Assembly (NCBI RefSeq): GCF_000878195.1
Contig: NZ_JXST01000015.1
Coordinates: 1-64,000, forward strand
DNA length: 64,000 nucleotides
Reading direction: 5' to 3'
Source of the DNA: Mycolicibacterium llatzerense
Lineage (GTDB): Bacteria; Actinomycetota; Actinomycetes; Mycobacteriales; Mycobacteriaceae
The position numbers and the translations under genes are program-made. Shown piece after piece: positions 47,327 to 54,692 of this stretch (its first letter is position 1; each line of letters opens with the position of its first letter). The notes below the pieces were generated by a model. It searched no databases. It was not told where the DNA came from and saw nothing but the letters and a program-made list of their open reading frames with translations.

Positions 47327-47589
47327 CGTCACCACCACATCACACCGCGACGCGTTCGGCGAGCGCCCACACCGCGTCCCGGCAAACCGATTGCCGGTCG
47401 TAACCCCTGGGCCTTGGATGAATTCTTGGAAAACTTCAGCTTGATTTATTTACCCGGGCAGGCAAATTGTGCACGTATCGGCAGGTCAGACGGCCGAGGG
47501 GCGAATTTTCTCAGCTAGAGGCGAGTCCTGGTTTCCGCTACCTTCAGACCGCCTAATTCCGTTCTGTTTCACTGAATCCGGGGTCCATC

Positions 47590-48870
47590 ATGCAAATCGC
47601 TGTTCGGCACAACGCACTGCCTTCGTCTCTCGTTGCCGGAATGTGCTCGGTGTGCATCGTCGCCTCGGTCGGAGCCGTGGCGCCGCTGCCCGCACCGCAG
47701 GCCGTGCCCGCGGCGGCGCACTCTGCCGTGACGACCGTCTCCACCTACGCGGAGAAGTACTACCTGACTGCCTTCCCGGCAGACCTGCTGCAGCTGATCT
47801 CGCTGCCGTTCACGACGTACCAGACGTTCGTGAACAACCTCATCGCCGGCCCCAATGAGTTCATCAAGGCCTTCAACACGCTCAACGCCGCGATCTACGC
47901 CCAGACGGTCGGCCCGTTCGTCGCCCAGCTGATCCAGGGCCCGAACGCGATCATCAACAACCTCAACGCGATCAACAAGGCGATTCACGCCGCCACGCTG
48001 CTCCCGATCGTCAACACCCTGATCGCGGCGCCGAACGCCATCATCAAGGGCATCAATGCCATCAACGCCTCGTTCTTCAACGGCACGACGGCAAAGATCC
48101 CGGTGCTCATCACCACGGCGATCAACACCGCGATCGCCGCGTTGCAGAACCTGAGCACCTTGCCCGCCACCATCATCAAGGGGATCAACGCTCTGCCGGG
48201 CGCGCTCATCGCCGGACTGAACGCCCTGCCGGGCGCCATTCTCTCCGGATTCCCCTTGGCCGCAACGCCGTTGGCCGCCACCACCTCGTTGAAGACACTG
48301 TCTGCGGCCACGGTCGTGCCCACGACCCAGCCGTTGTCTCTGACGGTCAAACCCGCTGCCGCAGAGTCGGATACGCCGAGCGTTTCGGCCAAGTCGTCGC
48401 CTGCGTCCAGCACGCCGGACAAGACGCCCGCCGCCACCGACACCGGGAAGACGACGGAGAGCACCGGCTCCGGCGCCACCACGGACAGCCCGACCGAGGC
48501 CAAGGACACGAGCAAGCCCGCCGGCAAGACCGACGAGAAGTCCGACACCAAGGGCACCGAGACCAAGGGCACCGAGACCAAGGGCACCGACAAGCCGGAC
48601 GCCAAGTCCGACACGAAGTCGGACGACAAGACGGGCACCGACAAGTCGACCGCCGACAAGTCCACGAAGGCGGACTCGAGCAAGTCCAAGAAGACCGACA
48701 AGACCACCTCGAAGAGCGGCAAGCACAGCGCTCCCGACGGTGCCAGCGGTTCGGTCTCCGTGCCCGCGGGTTCGACCGGTGGCAAGCACCGTGCCCCCGA
48801 GGGCGGCAGCTCGTCGCACGCCTCCAGCAGCAGCGGCGGCGGCAGCAGCAGCAGCAGCCACGACAGCTAG
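47590..48870 (+). CDS. Secreted repeat protein with Thr/Lys/Asp/Ser-rich tail
   Basis: 426 residues from ATG 47590, with a hydrophobic N-terminus ending PAAAHSAV, a likely signal peptide. Residues 50-225 carry degenerate amphipathic repeats around N-I-x-x-I-N/L-N-A-x-N (GPNAIINNLNAINKAI, PNAIIKGINAINASF, IIKGINALPGALIAGLNALP). Residues 240-426 are low-complexity Ser/Thr/Lys/Asp, with three 15-base DNA repeats encoding TKGTE. The strongly charged disordered tail could bind wall polymers. No family is recognised. Confidence 0.75.
   Translation: MQIAVRHNALPSSLVAGMCSVCIVASVGAVAPLPAPQAVPAAAHSAVTTVSTYAEKYYLTAFPADLLQLISLPFTTYQTFVNNLIAGPNEFIKAFNTLNAAIYAQTVGPFVAQLIQGPNAIINNLNAINKAIHAATLLPIVNTLIAAPNAIIKGINAINASFFNGTTAKIPVLITTAINTAIAALQNLSTLPATIIKGINALPGALIAGLNALPGAILSGFPLAATPLAATTSLKTLSAATVVPTTQPLSLTVKPAAAESDTPSVSAKSSPASSTPDKTPAATDTGKTTESTGSGATTDSPTEAKDTSKPAGKTDEKSDTKGTETKGTETKGTDKPDAKSDTKSDDKTGTDKSTADKSTKADSSKSKKTDKTTSKSGKHSAPDGASGSVSVPAGSTGGKHRAPEGGSSSHASSSSGGGSSSSSHDS
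48547..48591 (+). repeat. Three 15-bp tandem repeats in coding sequence
   Basis: ACCAAGGGCACCGAG at 48547 and 48562, with a one-base variant at 48577, encode TKGTE twice and TKGTD. In-frame units could expand or contract by slippage. Confidence 0.85.
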
Positions 48871-48887
48871 CACGTAGCACAACGACA

Positions 48888-48923
48888 TTGAGGGCTGTGG
48901 CTTCGAAAAGCCACAGCCCTCAA
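48888..48923. terminator. Terminator between convergent secreted-protein genes
   Basis: TTGAGGGCTGTGGCTT (48888-48903) pairs perfectly with AAGCCACAGCCCTCAA (48908-48923), 16-bp stem with loop CGAA. It serves both flanking genes. Confidence 0.9.
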
Positions 48924-48960
48924 TGCATTCCCGCCCACATTCGGTGGACGGGGTCAGACG

Positions 48961-49800
48961 TCAGTAACCGGGAATCGCCGGCACGACCGGAGACGAAGCC
49001 AGCTGCAACGGTGCCTGCGCCGCGGGTGCCAGCAGGCCCGGCGCGGGCGCCGTGACCGCCGGCAGGGTGGCCAGCCCAGGCGCGGGAGCCAACGGCGCGG
49101 TCGCCGCACCGAGCACACCAGGAACGGGTGCCGTCGCGGCCCCCAACGTTCCCGGCAGCGGCGCCGTCACCGCACCCAACGTTCCCGGCACCGGAGCCGT
49201 GGCCGCGCCCAAGACGCTCGATACGGGAGTGGTGGCCGCGCCCAGCGTGCCCGGAACCGCGCCCAGGGTGCCCGGAAGCGCTCCGGTGGCGCCCGACAGG
49301 TCTGGCAGCCCGACGGAGGGCAGCCCCGGCGTTGCCACCGGCAGGCCGCCGTTCATCAACGCCGGGATGTTCCCGTTGGCCAGCGCCGTCATGAAGGCGG
49401 GGCACTGAGTCTGGATCGCGACCTGCGTGGCGAACCCGGCCAGCGGCGGCGCGATGCCGCCGTTGCCACTCATCTGAGTTGCCGTGCTGGCCATCTGGCT
49501 GCCGGGCTGCACGAGCAGCGGGCAGATCGAGGTACCCACCTCGGCGATCGCGTTGCTGACTGGCCCGTTGTTGCCGATGCCGACGTCATTGAGCGCGTCA
49601 TGGACGACGTCGGCCTGGGCGCGCGGCCCCCACATGAGAGCCGCGGCGACGATCGCCCCGGCCACCACGACAGGCCGCAGCACCGCGGCAGATGTCGCGA
49701 TGACATCCACGGAGCCGACCTGTGTCCTTCCGGTCTTCGGCCGGCCCGGGCGGGCAGCCACCGATCGCCTGCGGTACGTCACTTCAGTCGTTGCGGTCAT
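48961..49800 (-). CDS. Secreted Ala/Pro/Gly-rich tandem-repeat protein
   Basis: 279 residues from ATG 49800; the longer frame to 49881 lacks a clear start site. The N-terminus is basic (RRRSVAARPGRPKTGRTQ), followed by hydrophobic VVVAGAIVAAALMW and the cleavage site RAQADVV. Residues 70-150 form a domain with two Cys (ICPLLVQPG, TQCPAFM). Residues 165-265 consist of about 11-residue repeats such as GTLGAVTAPLP and GVLGAATAPLA. Its role is probably structural at the cell surface; this is inferred from composition only. Confidence 0.75.
   Translation of the reverse strand: MTATTEVTYRRRSVAARPGRPKTGRTQVGSVDVIATSAAVLRPVVVAGAIVAAALMWGPRAQADVVHDALNDVGIGNNGPVSNAIAEVGTSICPLLVQPGSQMASTATQMSGNGGIAPPLAGFATQVAIQTQCPAFMTALANGNIPALMNGGLPVATPGLPSVGLPDLSGATGALPGTLGAVPGTLGAATTPVSSVLGAATAPVPGTLGAVTAPLPGTLGAATAPVPGVLGAATAPLAPAPGLATLPAVTAPAPGLLAPAAQAPLQLASSPVVPAIPGY
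49088..49221 (-). repeat. Imperfect 33-bp tandem repeats encoding LGAATAPVPG-type units
   Basis: About four consecutive 11-residue units (consensus G-T/V-L-G-A-A/V-T-A-P-V/L-P) are encoded here; more degenerate copies extend to about 49290. Confidence 0.7.
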
Positions 49801-50205
49801 CAGCACGCTCCCTGTTCCTGAGTGCTCGGCGCCACATTGGGCACTGATTTCACTTCGGTAACGGTGGGCTACAAATGTCACAAATACAACACGGACCGAT
49901 AACCGTTCGAACCCTATGCGTTTCGCTACCTTGATCTCTGAGACCGGACTGAAATTCTGTCTCCTTTTCTTACGGGGGCTTCAACTCAATAACACCAGTA
50001 GTCACATTTGCCTCATTAGCACCTTCCGGCACAATTTGAAAGAGGCGTCAATACTCGGCCAGATGCAGGCTTTCGGGAGTTCCGCCAGAAACTGGTTGAC
50101 CCGCCACCGAGCACCGAGCACACCCCGCATCAATTGACGCCGGAGTAGGGCCTTACTTTGTTCATAGGTAATGGTCAGACGGGTGTGACATACTGCACTT
50201 TGGTC
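49801..50205. other. AT-richer intergenic region without a supported gene
   Basis: About 400 bases between two divergent secreted-protein genes. Base composition is distinctly lower in GC than the surroundings. No credible ORF is seen, the 73-codon + frame at 49916 being without SD or family features. It probably carries the promoters of both flanks, but I could not place them with confidence. Confidence 0.5.
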
Positions 50206-50223
50206 AGAAAAGGGGAGGTGATC
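50206..50223 (+). promoter_or_regulatory. Extended Shine-Dalgarno sequence
   Basis: AGAAAAGGGGAGGTGATC is close to the full complement of the 16S rRNA 3' tail (AGAAAGGAGGTGATC), with a one-base insertion and one mismatch, five bases before GTG 50229. This is far stronger than normal in this window and sets the start. Confidence 0.75.
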
Positions 50224-50228
50224 TCCGC

Positions 50229-51404
50229 GTGATGCCCCACGCGCGGCTCGCCGCCGCCTCCAGCCTCCTCGCCGCGGGCTGCCTGGCATTCCTTCCCGAA
50301 GCCGCCGTCGCATTCGCGCTTCCGTCCTCCGACTCCGACTCCAGCGGTAGTAGCTCAACTACGGGGACGACGGGCACCAGCTCAACCACCGGCACCACCG
50401 GCACCACGACGGGCACGTCCGCTGGTGGCACCACCGGCAGCTCGGACACGTCGACGACGACCGGCACCGGCACGACATCGACGACCAGCGGATCCTCGAC
50501 CACCACGGGCTCCACCACGGGCAGCAGCTCGTCGTCGAGTCTGCCGAACACCTTGGGCGGCATGGTCGGTCAGTTCACCCGCATCATCCAGCACCCGACC
50601 AGCATCATCGGCGGCGCACCGCTCACCGGCATCATTCCCGGCGTCAAGCCCAACCAGAACGCCCCGCAGCTGACGCCAGGCGCCACATCGACGTTCGCCG
50701 CGTCGGCCCCCGCGCCGACGAACAACGCGGCGCCGCAACCGTCTGCCGCCCTGGCGCCGGAGCCGGCCAAGACCACCGAGGACACCACCGCCGCGGCCGC
50801 ACCCAAGCCCCCGCTGGCGCAACTCCCGCTGATGGCCGCCCAGGTTCCGTTGACGGCGCTCGACCTGGTCAAGACCACCCTGCCGACAGTCGTCGAAGCC
50901 GTGCCGATTCCGGGTCTCGCCGCACTGCCGGTCTTCGCCGATGCCCTGATCAACCCCATCGAGAGCACCGTCCGAGACCTGGCGGCAGCCGCGTCCGACC
51001 TGCCGTTCCTGCAATATCAGCCGGGCACGCCCCTCATCCAGTCGCCACTGGACAACCGGACCCTTCAGCAGAACGCACCCCAGATTCCGAAAACCTTTGC
51101 CGCAAGCACTGATTCGGTACCGCGCGACGTCTCGCCCGGTGCTCCAGGCACACCCGTCAAGCCAGTCCCGCCGATCCAGCCCCGCAACGTCTTCGCCGCC
51201 GAGAGCCACCTCGTCGCGTCGACGGATTTCCGGCCGGGCTATCCGGACTACCTGCGGGCCGCGGGCCTCAGCGAGGTCGCGGCGGTCGCCGTCCCCGGGT
51301 TCGCCGGCATCATCACCCTCACCGCCGCCGGCGGCTTGGTCGGATACCGGCAGGCCCGCGCCACCTCATCGGCACCCAGCCGCGCCCAGCGGTTCGTCAA
51401 CTAG
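50229..51404 (+). CDS. Secreted Ser/Thr-rich protein with C-terminal membrane helix
   Basis: 391 residues from GTG 50229 (ATG 50232 also possible). Signal peptide: AAASSLLAAGCLAFLPEAAV with cleavage near AVAFA. Residues 30-107 are almost only Ser, Thr and Gly, resembling a mucin-like stalk that could be O-mannosylated. Middle part Pro/Ala-rich. Near the C-terminus VAVPGFAGIITLTAAGGLVG is a membrane helix followed by basic residues. It overlaps the convergent PPE gene by eight bases. No family recognised. Confidence 0.75.
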   Translation: MMPHARLAAASSLLAAGCLAFLPEAAVAFALPSSDSDSSGSSSTTGTTGTSSTTGTTGTTTGTSAGGTTGSSDTSTTTGTGTTSTTSGSSTTTGSTTGSSSSSSLPNTLGGMVGQFTRIIQHPTSIIGGAPLTGIIPGVKPNQNAPQLTPGATSTFAASAPAPTNNAAPQPSAALAPEPAKTTEDTTAAAAPKPPLAQLPLMAAQVPLTALDLVKTTLPTVVEAVPIPGLAALPVFADALINPIESTVRDLAAAASDLPFLQYQPGTPLIQSPLDNRTLQQNAPQIPKTFAASTDSVPRDVSPGAPGTPVKPVPPIQPRNVFAAESHLVASTDFRPGYPDYLRAAGLSEVAAVAVPGFAGIITLTAAGGLVGYRQARATSSAPSRAQRFVN

Positions 51405-52812
51405 GCCCAGCCCAGGTCGACGGCAGCATCGGCGTACGCACCACATCGCGTAACACCGTCGCCCGCGGGCCGACCAACCCGCGTGCCGAGACATCAAGTG
51501 CCGCATCATGATTGGCTCCGATGACGTCGGGCTCTGCCGGTGCGCCAGGCAGAGTCATCCGACCGTCGGCCGCCATTGTTTCGTGCCGGTATTGCCGCGT
51601 TTTCCGGCGCCGGCGGGCCGCGCGGCGCTCGGCCACGGCCACGCTCGCCGCCACCGGTTCCTGAGCCGGGGCGGATGCCACCTGGGTAGCCGAACCACGC
51701 ACCGTCGGCGCGGAACCCTCCCCGTCCGGGCCGACACCCACGGCATACAGGTACGGCACGTCGGGCACAGGAGCCATCGGCGCGGCCGGCGACGACGGGA
51801 CCGGCGCCGAACCGGTTTGCGGTGCCGCCGACGACGTCATGCCCGCCGGCGTCGTTCCGGCCGCCGGCCAGTCAGTGCGATCCTGAATGTCGTTGTGGCC
51901 CAACGCTGGTGATTCGGCAACTGGCATTGGAGTTACGTCCGGGGCCGGCTCGGCCGGCGGGGTGCCGCTCGCGGCTGCGGCCGCGGCAGCAGCGGCCGCC
52001 GGCGCGGGCACCGCGGCGAACGGGCCGAAATAGATGAGCGGATCCAGCACGGAGTAGGTGAGGATGCTGAAGAGTTTGGCGTTCACCGCGGCCGCCGCGC
52101 CGTCCAACGCTTGAGTCGCGATGCTGCGCAACGGTTCCGGCAGCTCACGGGCCCACTCGGCCAGCGCGTTGACGAGTTTTCGCACCTGCTCGACCACAAT
52201 GCCCGCGGGATCACGGAACGTGAATTGACCGGAACCCGACGTCGCCGACGCGGCGCGGGCCGAAGCGCCAGAATCAGCGGACAGGATGGCCGGAGCCGGC
52301 GCTGCGGTCGGGGACGACTGCAAACTCACCGTCGACACGCCCTCATACACCCGCATGGTGGCGGCCGCCTGCAACCACATCCGGCCATAGTCGGCTTCGT
52401 TCAGAGCGATCGGAATGGTGTTGAGGCCAAGGAAGTTCGTCGCGAGCAAGCTGGTGTGGACGGCATGGTTGGCAGCGAGTTCGGCCAGTGTCGGCATGCC
52501 CGCGACGGCGACGGCATAAGCGGCGACAACGGTGTCGTGCTGCTGGGCGATCAGCTCGGCGACGGCACCCATCGAAGTCAGCCAGTGACAGAACGGCTGA
52601 TGGGCGGCCACGTACTGCTCGGCAGTCGAGCCGTCCCACACCCCGCCTTGGACCGCCGCCAGGATGCCCGTCAATTGCGTTGCGGCGTCAGCATATTGGG
52701 CAGCCAATCCACGCCACGCTGCGCCGGCCGCCAACAACGAACCGGGCCCCGGCCCGGTCGCGAGCATCGCCGAACTCACCTCCGGCGGCAGCGTCTCCCA
52801 TATCGTCGACAC
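51397..52812 (-). CDS. PPE protein under direct iron-box control
   Basis: 471 residues from GTG 52812, giving the normal PPE start (STIWETLPPEVSSAM). The PPE domain covers residues 1-180, with WDG at the hairpin tip and [20 protein letters not shown] close to the same region of PPE4. The middle is helical then Ala/Pro-rich; the C-terminus has RRAARRRRKTRQ and ends with PMLPSTW, a PxxPxxW motif. No PE gene lies beside it. The IdeR box touches its start codon. It is probably an ESX-3 substrate induced under iron starvation; this is inference. Confidence 0.9.
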   Translation of the reverse strand: MSTIWETLPPEVSSAMLATGPGPGSLLAAGAAWRGLAAQYADAATQLTGILAAVQGGVWDGSTAEQYVAAHQPFCHWLTSMGAVAELIAQQHDTVVAAYAVAVAGMPTLAELAANHAVHTSLLATNFLGLNTIPIALNEADYGRMWLQAAATMRVYEGVSTVSLQSSPTAAPAPAILSADSGASARAASATSGSGQFTFRDPAGIVVEQVRKLVNALAEWARELPEPLRSIATQALDGAAAAVNAKLFSILTYSVLDPLIYFGPFAAVPAPAAAAAAAAAASGTPPAEPAPDVTPMPVAESPALGHNDIQDRTDWPAAGTTPAGMTSSAAPQTGSAPVPSSPAAPMAPVPDVPYLYAVGVGPDGEGSAPTVRGSATQVASAPAQEPVAASVAVAERRAARRRRKTRQYRHETMAADGRMTLPGAPAEPDVIGANHDAALDVSARGLVGPRATVLRDVVRTPMLPSTWAGPS

Positions 52813-52831
52813 ATAATTTAGGCTAACCTAA
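52813..52831 (-). promoter_or_regulatory. IdeR iron box directly upstream of the PPE start
   Basis: ATAATTTAGGCTAACCTAA matches TTAGGTTAGGCTAACCTAA at 16 of 19 positions and is nearly self-complementary in its centre (TTTAGGCTAACCTAA). Its first base is next to the GTG start, so the box would cover the transcription start of a leaderless message. The nitroreductase gene starts 136 bases on the other side. Confidence 0.85.
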
Positions 52832-52966
52832 GTTTAGCTGCTCAGGTTGGCCACCTCGGTGCGCCCAAGGAGATTTCGGCCGAGGATCGCCCCAGGACAT
52901 CCGCCGACCGGTAAGAATTGGGTTCGACCGGAATAACCCGGCTTCCTCAATCCGTTGGGAACTGAC

Positions 52967-53386
52967 GTGACCGAACATGAACTGAGCCCCACCGACTGGG
53001 TCCGCAAGCAGACCGAACAGATTCTGGCGCAGGGCACCACCGATGGCGTGCACATCCTCGATCGGCCGGTGGTCCTGTTCACCACCACCGGAGCCAAGTC
53101 CGGCAAGAAGCGTCTGGTGCCGTTGATGCGGGTCGAGCACGACGGCCGTTACGCCCTGGTGGCGTCCAAGGGCGGCGCCCCGGAGCACCCGTCGTGGTAC
53201 CACAACGTCAAGGCCAACCCGCGGATCACGGCGCAGGACGGCGAGACGGTCGTGGAGCTGACCACCCGCGAGCTCGAGGGCGACGAACGCCAGGAGTGGT
53301 GGGACCGGGCAGTTGAGGCCTACCCGCCCTACGCCGAGTATCAGACCAAGACCGACCGTCTGATCCCGGTCTTCATCGCCGAATAA
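52967..53386 (+). CDS. Deazaflavin (F420)-dependent nitroreductase-family protein
   Basis: 139 residues from GTG 52967; a TTG 12 bases upstream is possible. The DDN-type fold is shown by PVVLFTTTGAKSGKKRLVPL, YALVASKGGAPEHPSWYHNV and the C-terminal YPPYAEYQTKTDRLIPVFI. Such enzymes use reduced F420 to reduce quinones or other small molecules; DDN activates nitroimidazole drugs, but that does not follow for every member. It overlaps the convergent TetR gene by 14 bases. Confidence 0.92.
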   Translation: MTEHELSPTDWVRKQTEQILAQGTTDGVHILDRPVVLFTTTGAKSGKKRLVPLMRVEHDGRYALVASKGGAPEHPSWYHNVKANPRITAQDGETVVELTTRELEGDERQEWWDRAVEAYPPYAEYQTKTDRLIPVFIAE

Positions 53387-53972
53387 CTTCCTGCTCCCCG
53401 ATCGGCAGTAACCGACGCGCGGACTGCAACAAGATGCGATGGAGTTCGCCGTCGGGAATGTCCTGCAATTCGGGGTCCATCGCGCTGCCGTAGACGCCCG
53501 AGATCACCAGCGACATGGTCACCCGCGTCTCGGTGTCCGCACCGTCCAGTCCGAGCACTCTGCGTAGCCGCCGATTGATGGCGCTGCACTCCTCGTGGGA
53601 GTTGACCAGGGTGTCGATGGCCGGGTCGCGATAGAAGACTGCCGTCACGCGCCGGTGCCGGACCGCGAGCTCGACGAACCCGGTGATCGCGGCCTCCTGC
53701 CGGGCCGGCCCTCTCTCCTCAGCCTCGATCGCGGTGGCCAGCTGATCGAGGTCGGCGAACACCGGCCGGATAACGGCGAGCACGATGTCGTCCTTGGAAT
53801 GGAACTGGTAGTACACGGAGGCCTTGCTGACCCCCATGTGATCGGCGATCATCTGCAGCGATGTGCCGTTCACGCCGTGCTCCGCAAACAACGCCAGGGC
53901 AGCTTCGATCACCCGCGTACGCGCTGATCCGCGCGGCCCCACCGATTTGGCCAATCCCCGCTCCCTGTTCAC
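53373..53972 (-). CDS. TetR-family regulator divergent from mmpS-mmpL
   Basis: 199 residues from GTG 53972; a TTG at 53954 with GGGAG upstream is an alternative. Helix-turn-helix: VIEAALALFAEHGVNGTSLQ and MIADHMGVSKASVYYQFHSK. C-terminal ligand domain helical. It lies divergent from the MmpS/MmpL transporter, the usual place for its repressor, and a perfect 20-bp palindrome is found in the gap. A drug, lipid or siderophore could be the ligand. Confidence 0.9.
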   Translation of the reverse strand: MNRERGLAKSVGPRGSARTRVIEAALALFAEHGVNGTSLQMIADHMGVSKASVYYQFHSKDDIVLAVIRPVFADLDQLATAIEAEERGPARQEAAITGFVELAVRHRRVTAVFYRDPAIDTLVNSHEECSAINRRLRRVLGLDGADTETRVTMSLVISGVYGSAMDPELQDIPDGELHRILLQSARRLLPIGEQEVIRR

Positions 53973-54116
53973 CGCCGACCGGGTGGTCGCCGTGTAGCCC
54001 TGGTCACCGCCATCACGGCGACGTCACGTACGTCACACAGGATGCCCCGATGTGCGCACCGACCTGCATCAATTCAATCGCTTAACTTGTCTAAGTTTAC
54101 CTTGGTGGATACTCTG

Positions 54117-54136
54117 AGTCTGCCGATCGGCAGACT
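54117..54136. promoter_or_regulatory. Perfect 20-bp palindrome, probable TetR operator
   Basis: AGTCTGCCGATCGGCAGACT is fully self-complementary. It lies between the divergent tetR and mmpS genes, 144 bases after the tetR start and 101 before the short leader ORF. Best candidate for the binding site of the TetR at 53373. Confidence 0.75.
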
Positions 54137-54237
54137 GAATGTGACACAGCTGGCGGCGCCGTACAAACCGTGCGCAGCGCCCCAGGTCACGCAATCCGCC
54201 AAGGCATGTCGAGCAATCGAGGAACGGGGAGGTCAGC

Positions 54238-54261
54238 ATGACCAAGGAGATCGCTGCATGA
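54238..54261 (+). CDS. Seven-residue leader ORF overlapping the mmpS start
   Basis: ATG 54238 has GGGGAGG five bases upstream and encodes MTKEIAA, then TGA overlapping the mmpS ATG (ATGA). The leader itself contains the AAGGAG that serves mmpS. This suggests translational coupling of mmpS to the leader. No run of one amino acid is present, so classic attenuation is unlikely. Confidence 0.5.
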   Translation: MTKEIAA

Positions 54262-54692
54262 TCGGCACTGCGCTCAAGAAGGCGTGGATCCCGCTGCTCA
54301 TCCTCGCCGTGGCCCTCGTCGCCGGTTTCACCGTGCAACGCGTCCGCGGCTACTTCGGCCAAAACCCCGTCATCGTCACCCCACGCAACTTCGCCGACGA
54401 CGCCAAACCGTTCAAGCCCAAGGTCGTCACCTACGAGATCACCGGCGAACCCGGCGCCTACGCCGACATCAACTACCTCGACCTGGACGCCAAGCCGCAA
54501 CGCATCGACCACGCCATGCTGCCCTGGAAACTCGTCCTGTCCACCACCGCACCGGCAGCATCGCCCAACATCGTCGCCCAAGGCGACGGTGACTCCATCA
54601 CCTGCACCGTCCACGTCGACGACGAACTCAAAGACACCCGCACCTCCACGGGCGTCCACGCCCAGACCTTCTGCCTGGTGAAATCTGCATGA
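54258..54692 (+). CDS. mmpS: MmpS-family membrane accessory protein
   Basis: 144 residues from ATG 54258 with AAGGAG upstream. One N-terminal membrane helix ([20 protein letters not shown]) precedes a periplasmic beta-rich domain with [40 protein letters not shown], and two Cys ([16 protein letters not shown]). MmpS proteins support their MmpL partner; MmpS4 and MmpS5 act in siderophore export. The gene overlaps mmpL by ATGA. Confidence 0.95.
   Translation: MIGTALKKAWIPLLILAVALVAGFTVQRVRGYFGQNPVIVTPRNFADDAKPFKPKVVTYEITGEPGAYADINYLDLDAKPQRIDHAMLPWKLVLSTTAPAASPNIVAQGDGDSITCTVHVDDELKDTRTSTGVHAQTFCLVKSA

Noticed and set aside
47569..48888. 439-codon open frame on the - strand opposite the secreted repeat protein
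   Set aside because: Gly/Arg/Leu-rich antisense shadow; the + strand frame has a signal peptide and proper terminator.
49916..50137. 73-codon ORF on the + strand in the AT-rich gap
   Set aside because: No ribosome site, atypical composition, and it overlaps the probable promoter region.
54080..54104. Possible iron box upstream of mmpS (CTAAGTTTACCTTGG)
   Set aside because: Only about 10 of 19 positions match the IdeR consensus, so it cannot be claimed by eye, although it resembles DNA next to the PPE iron box.
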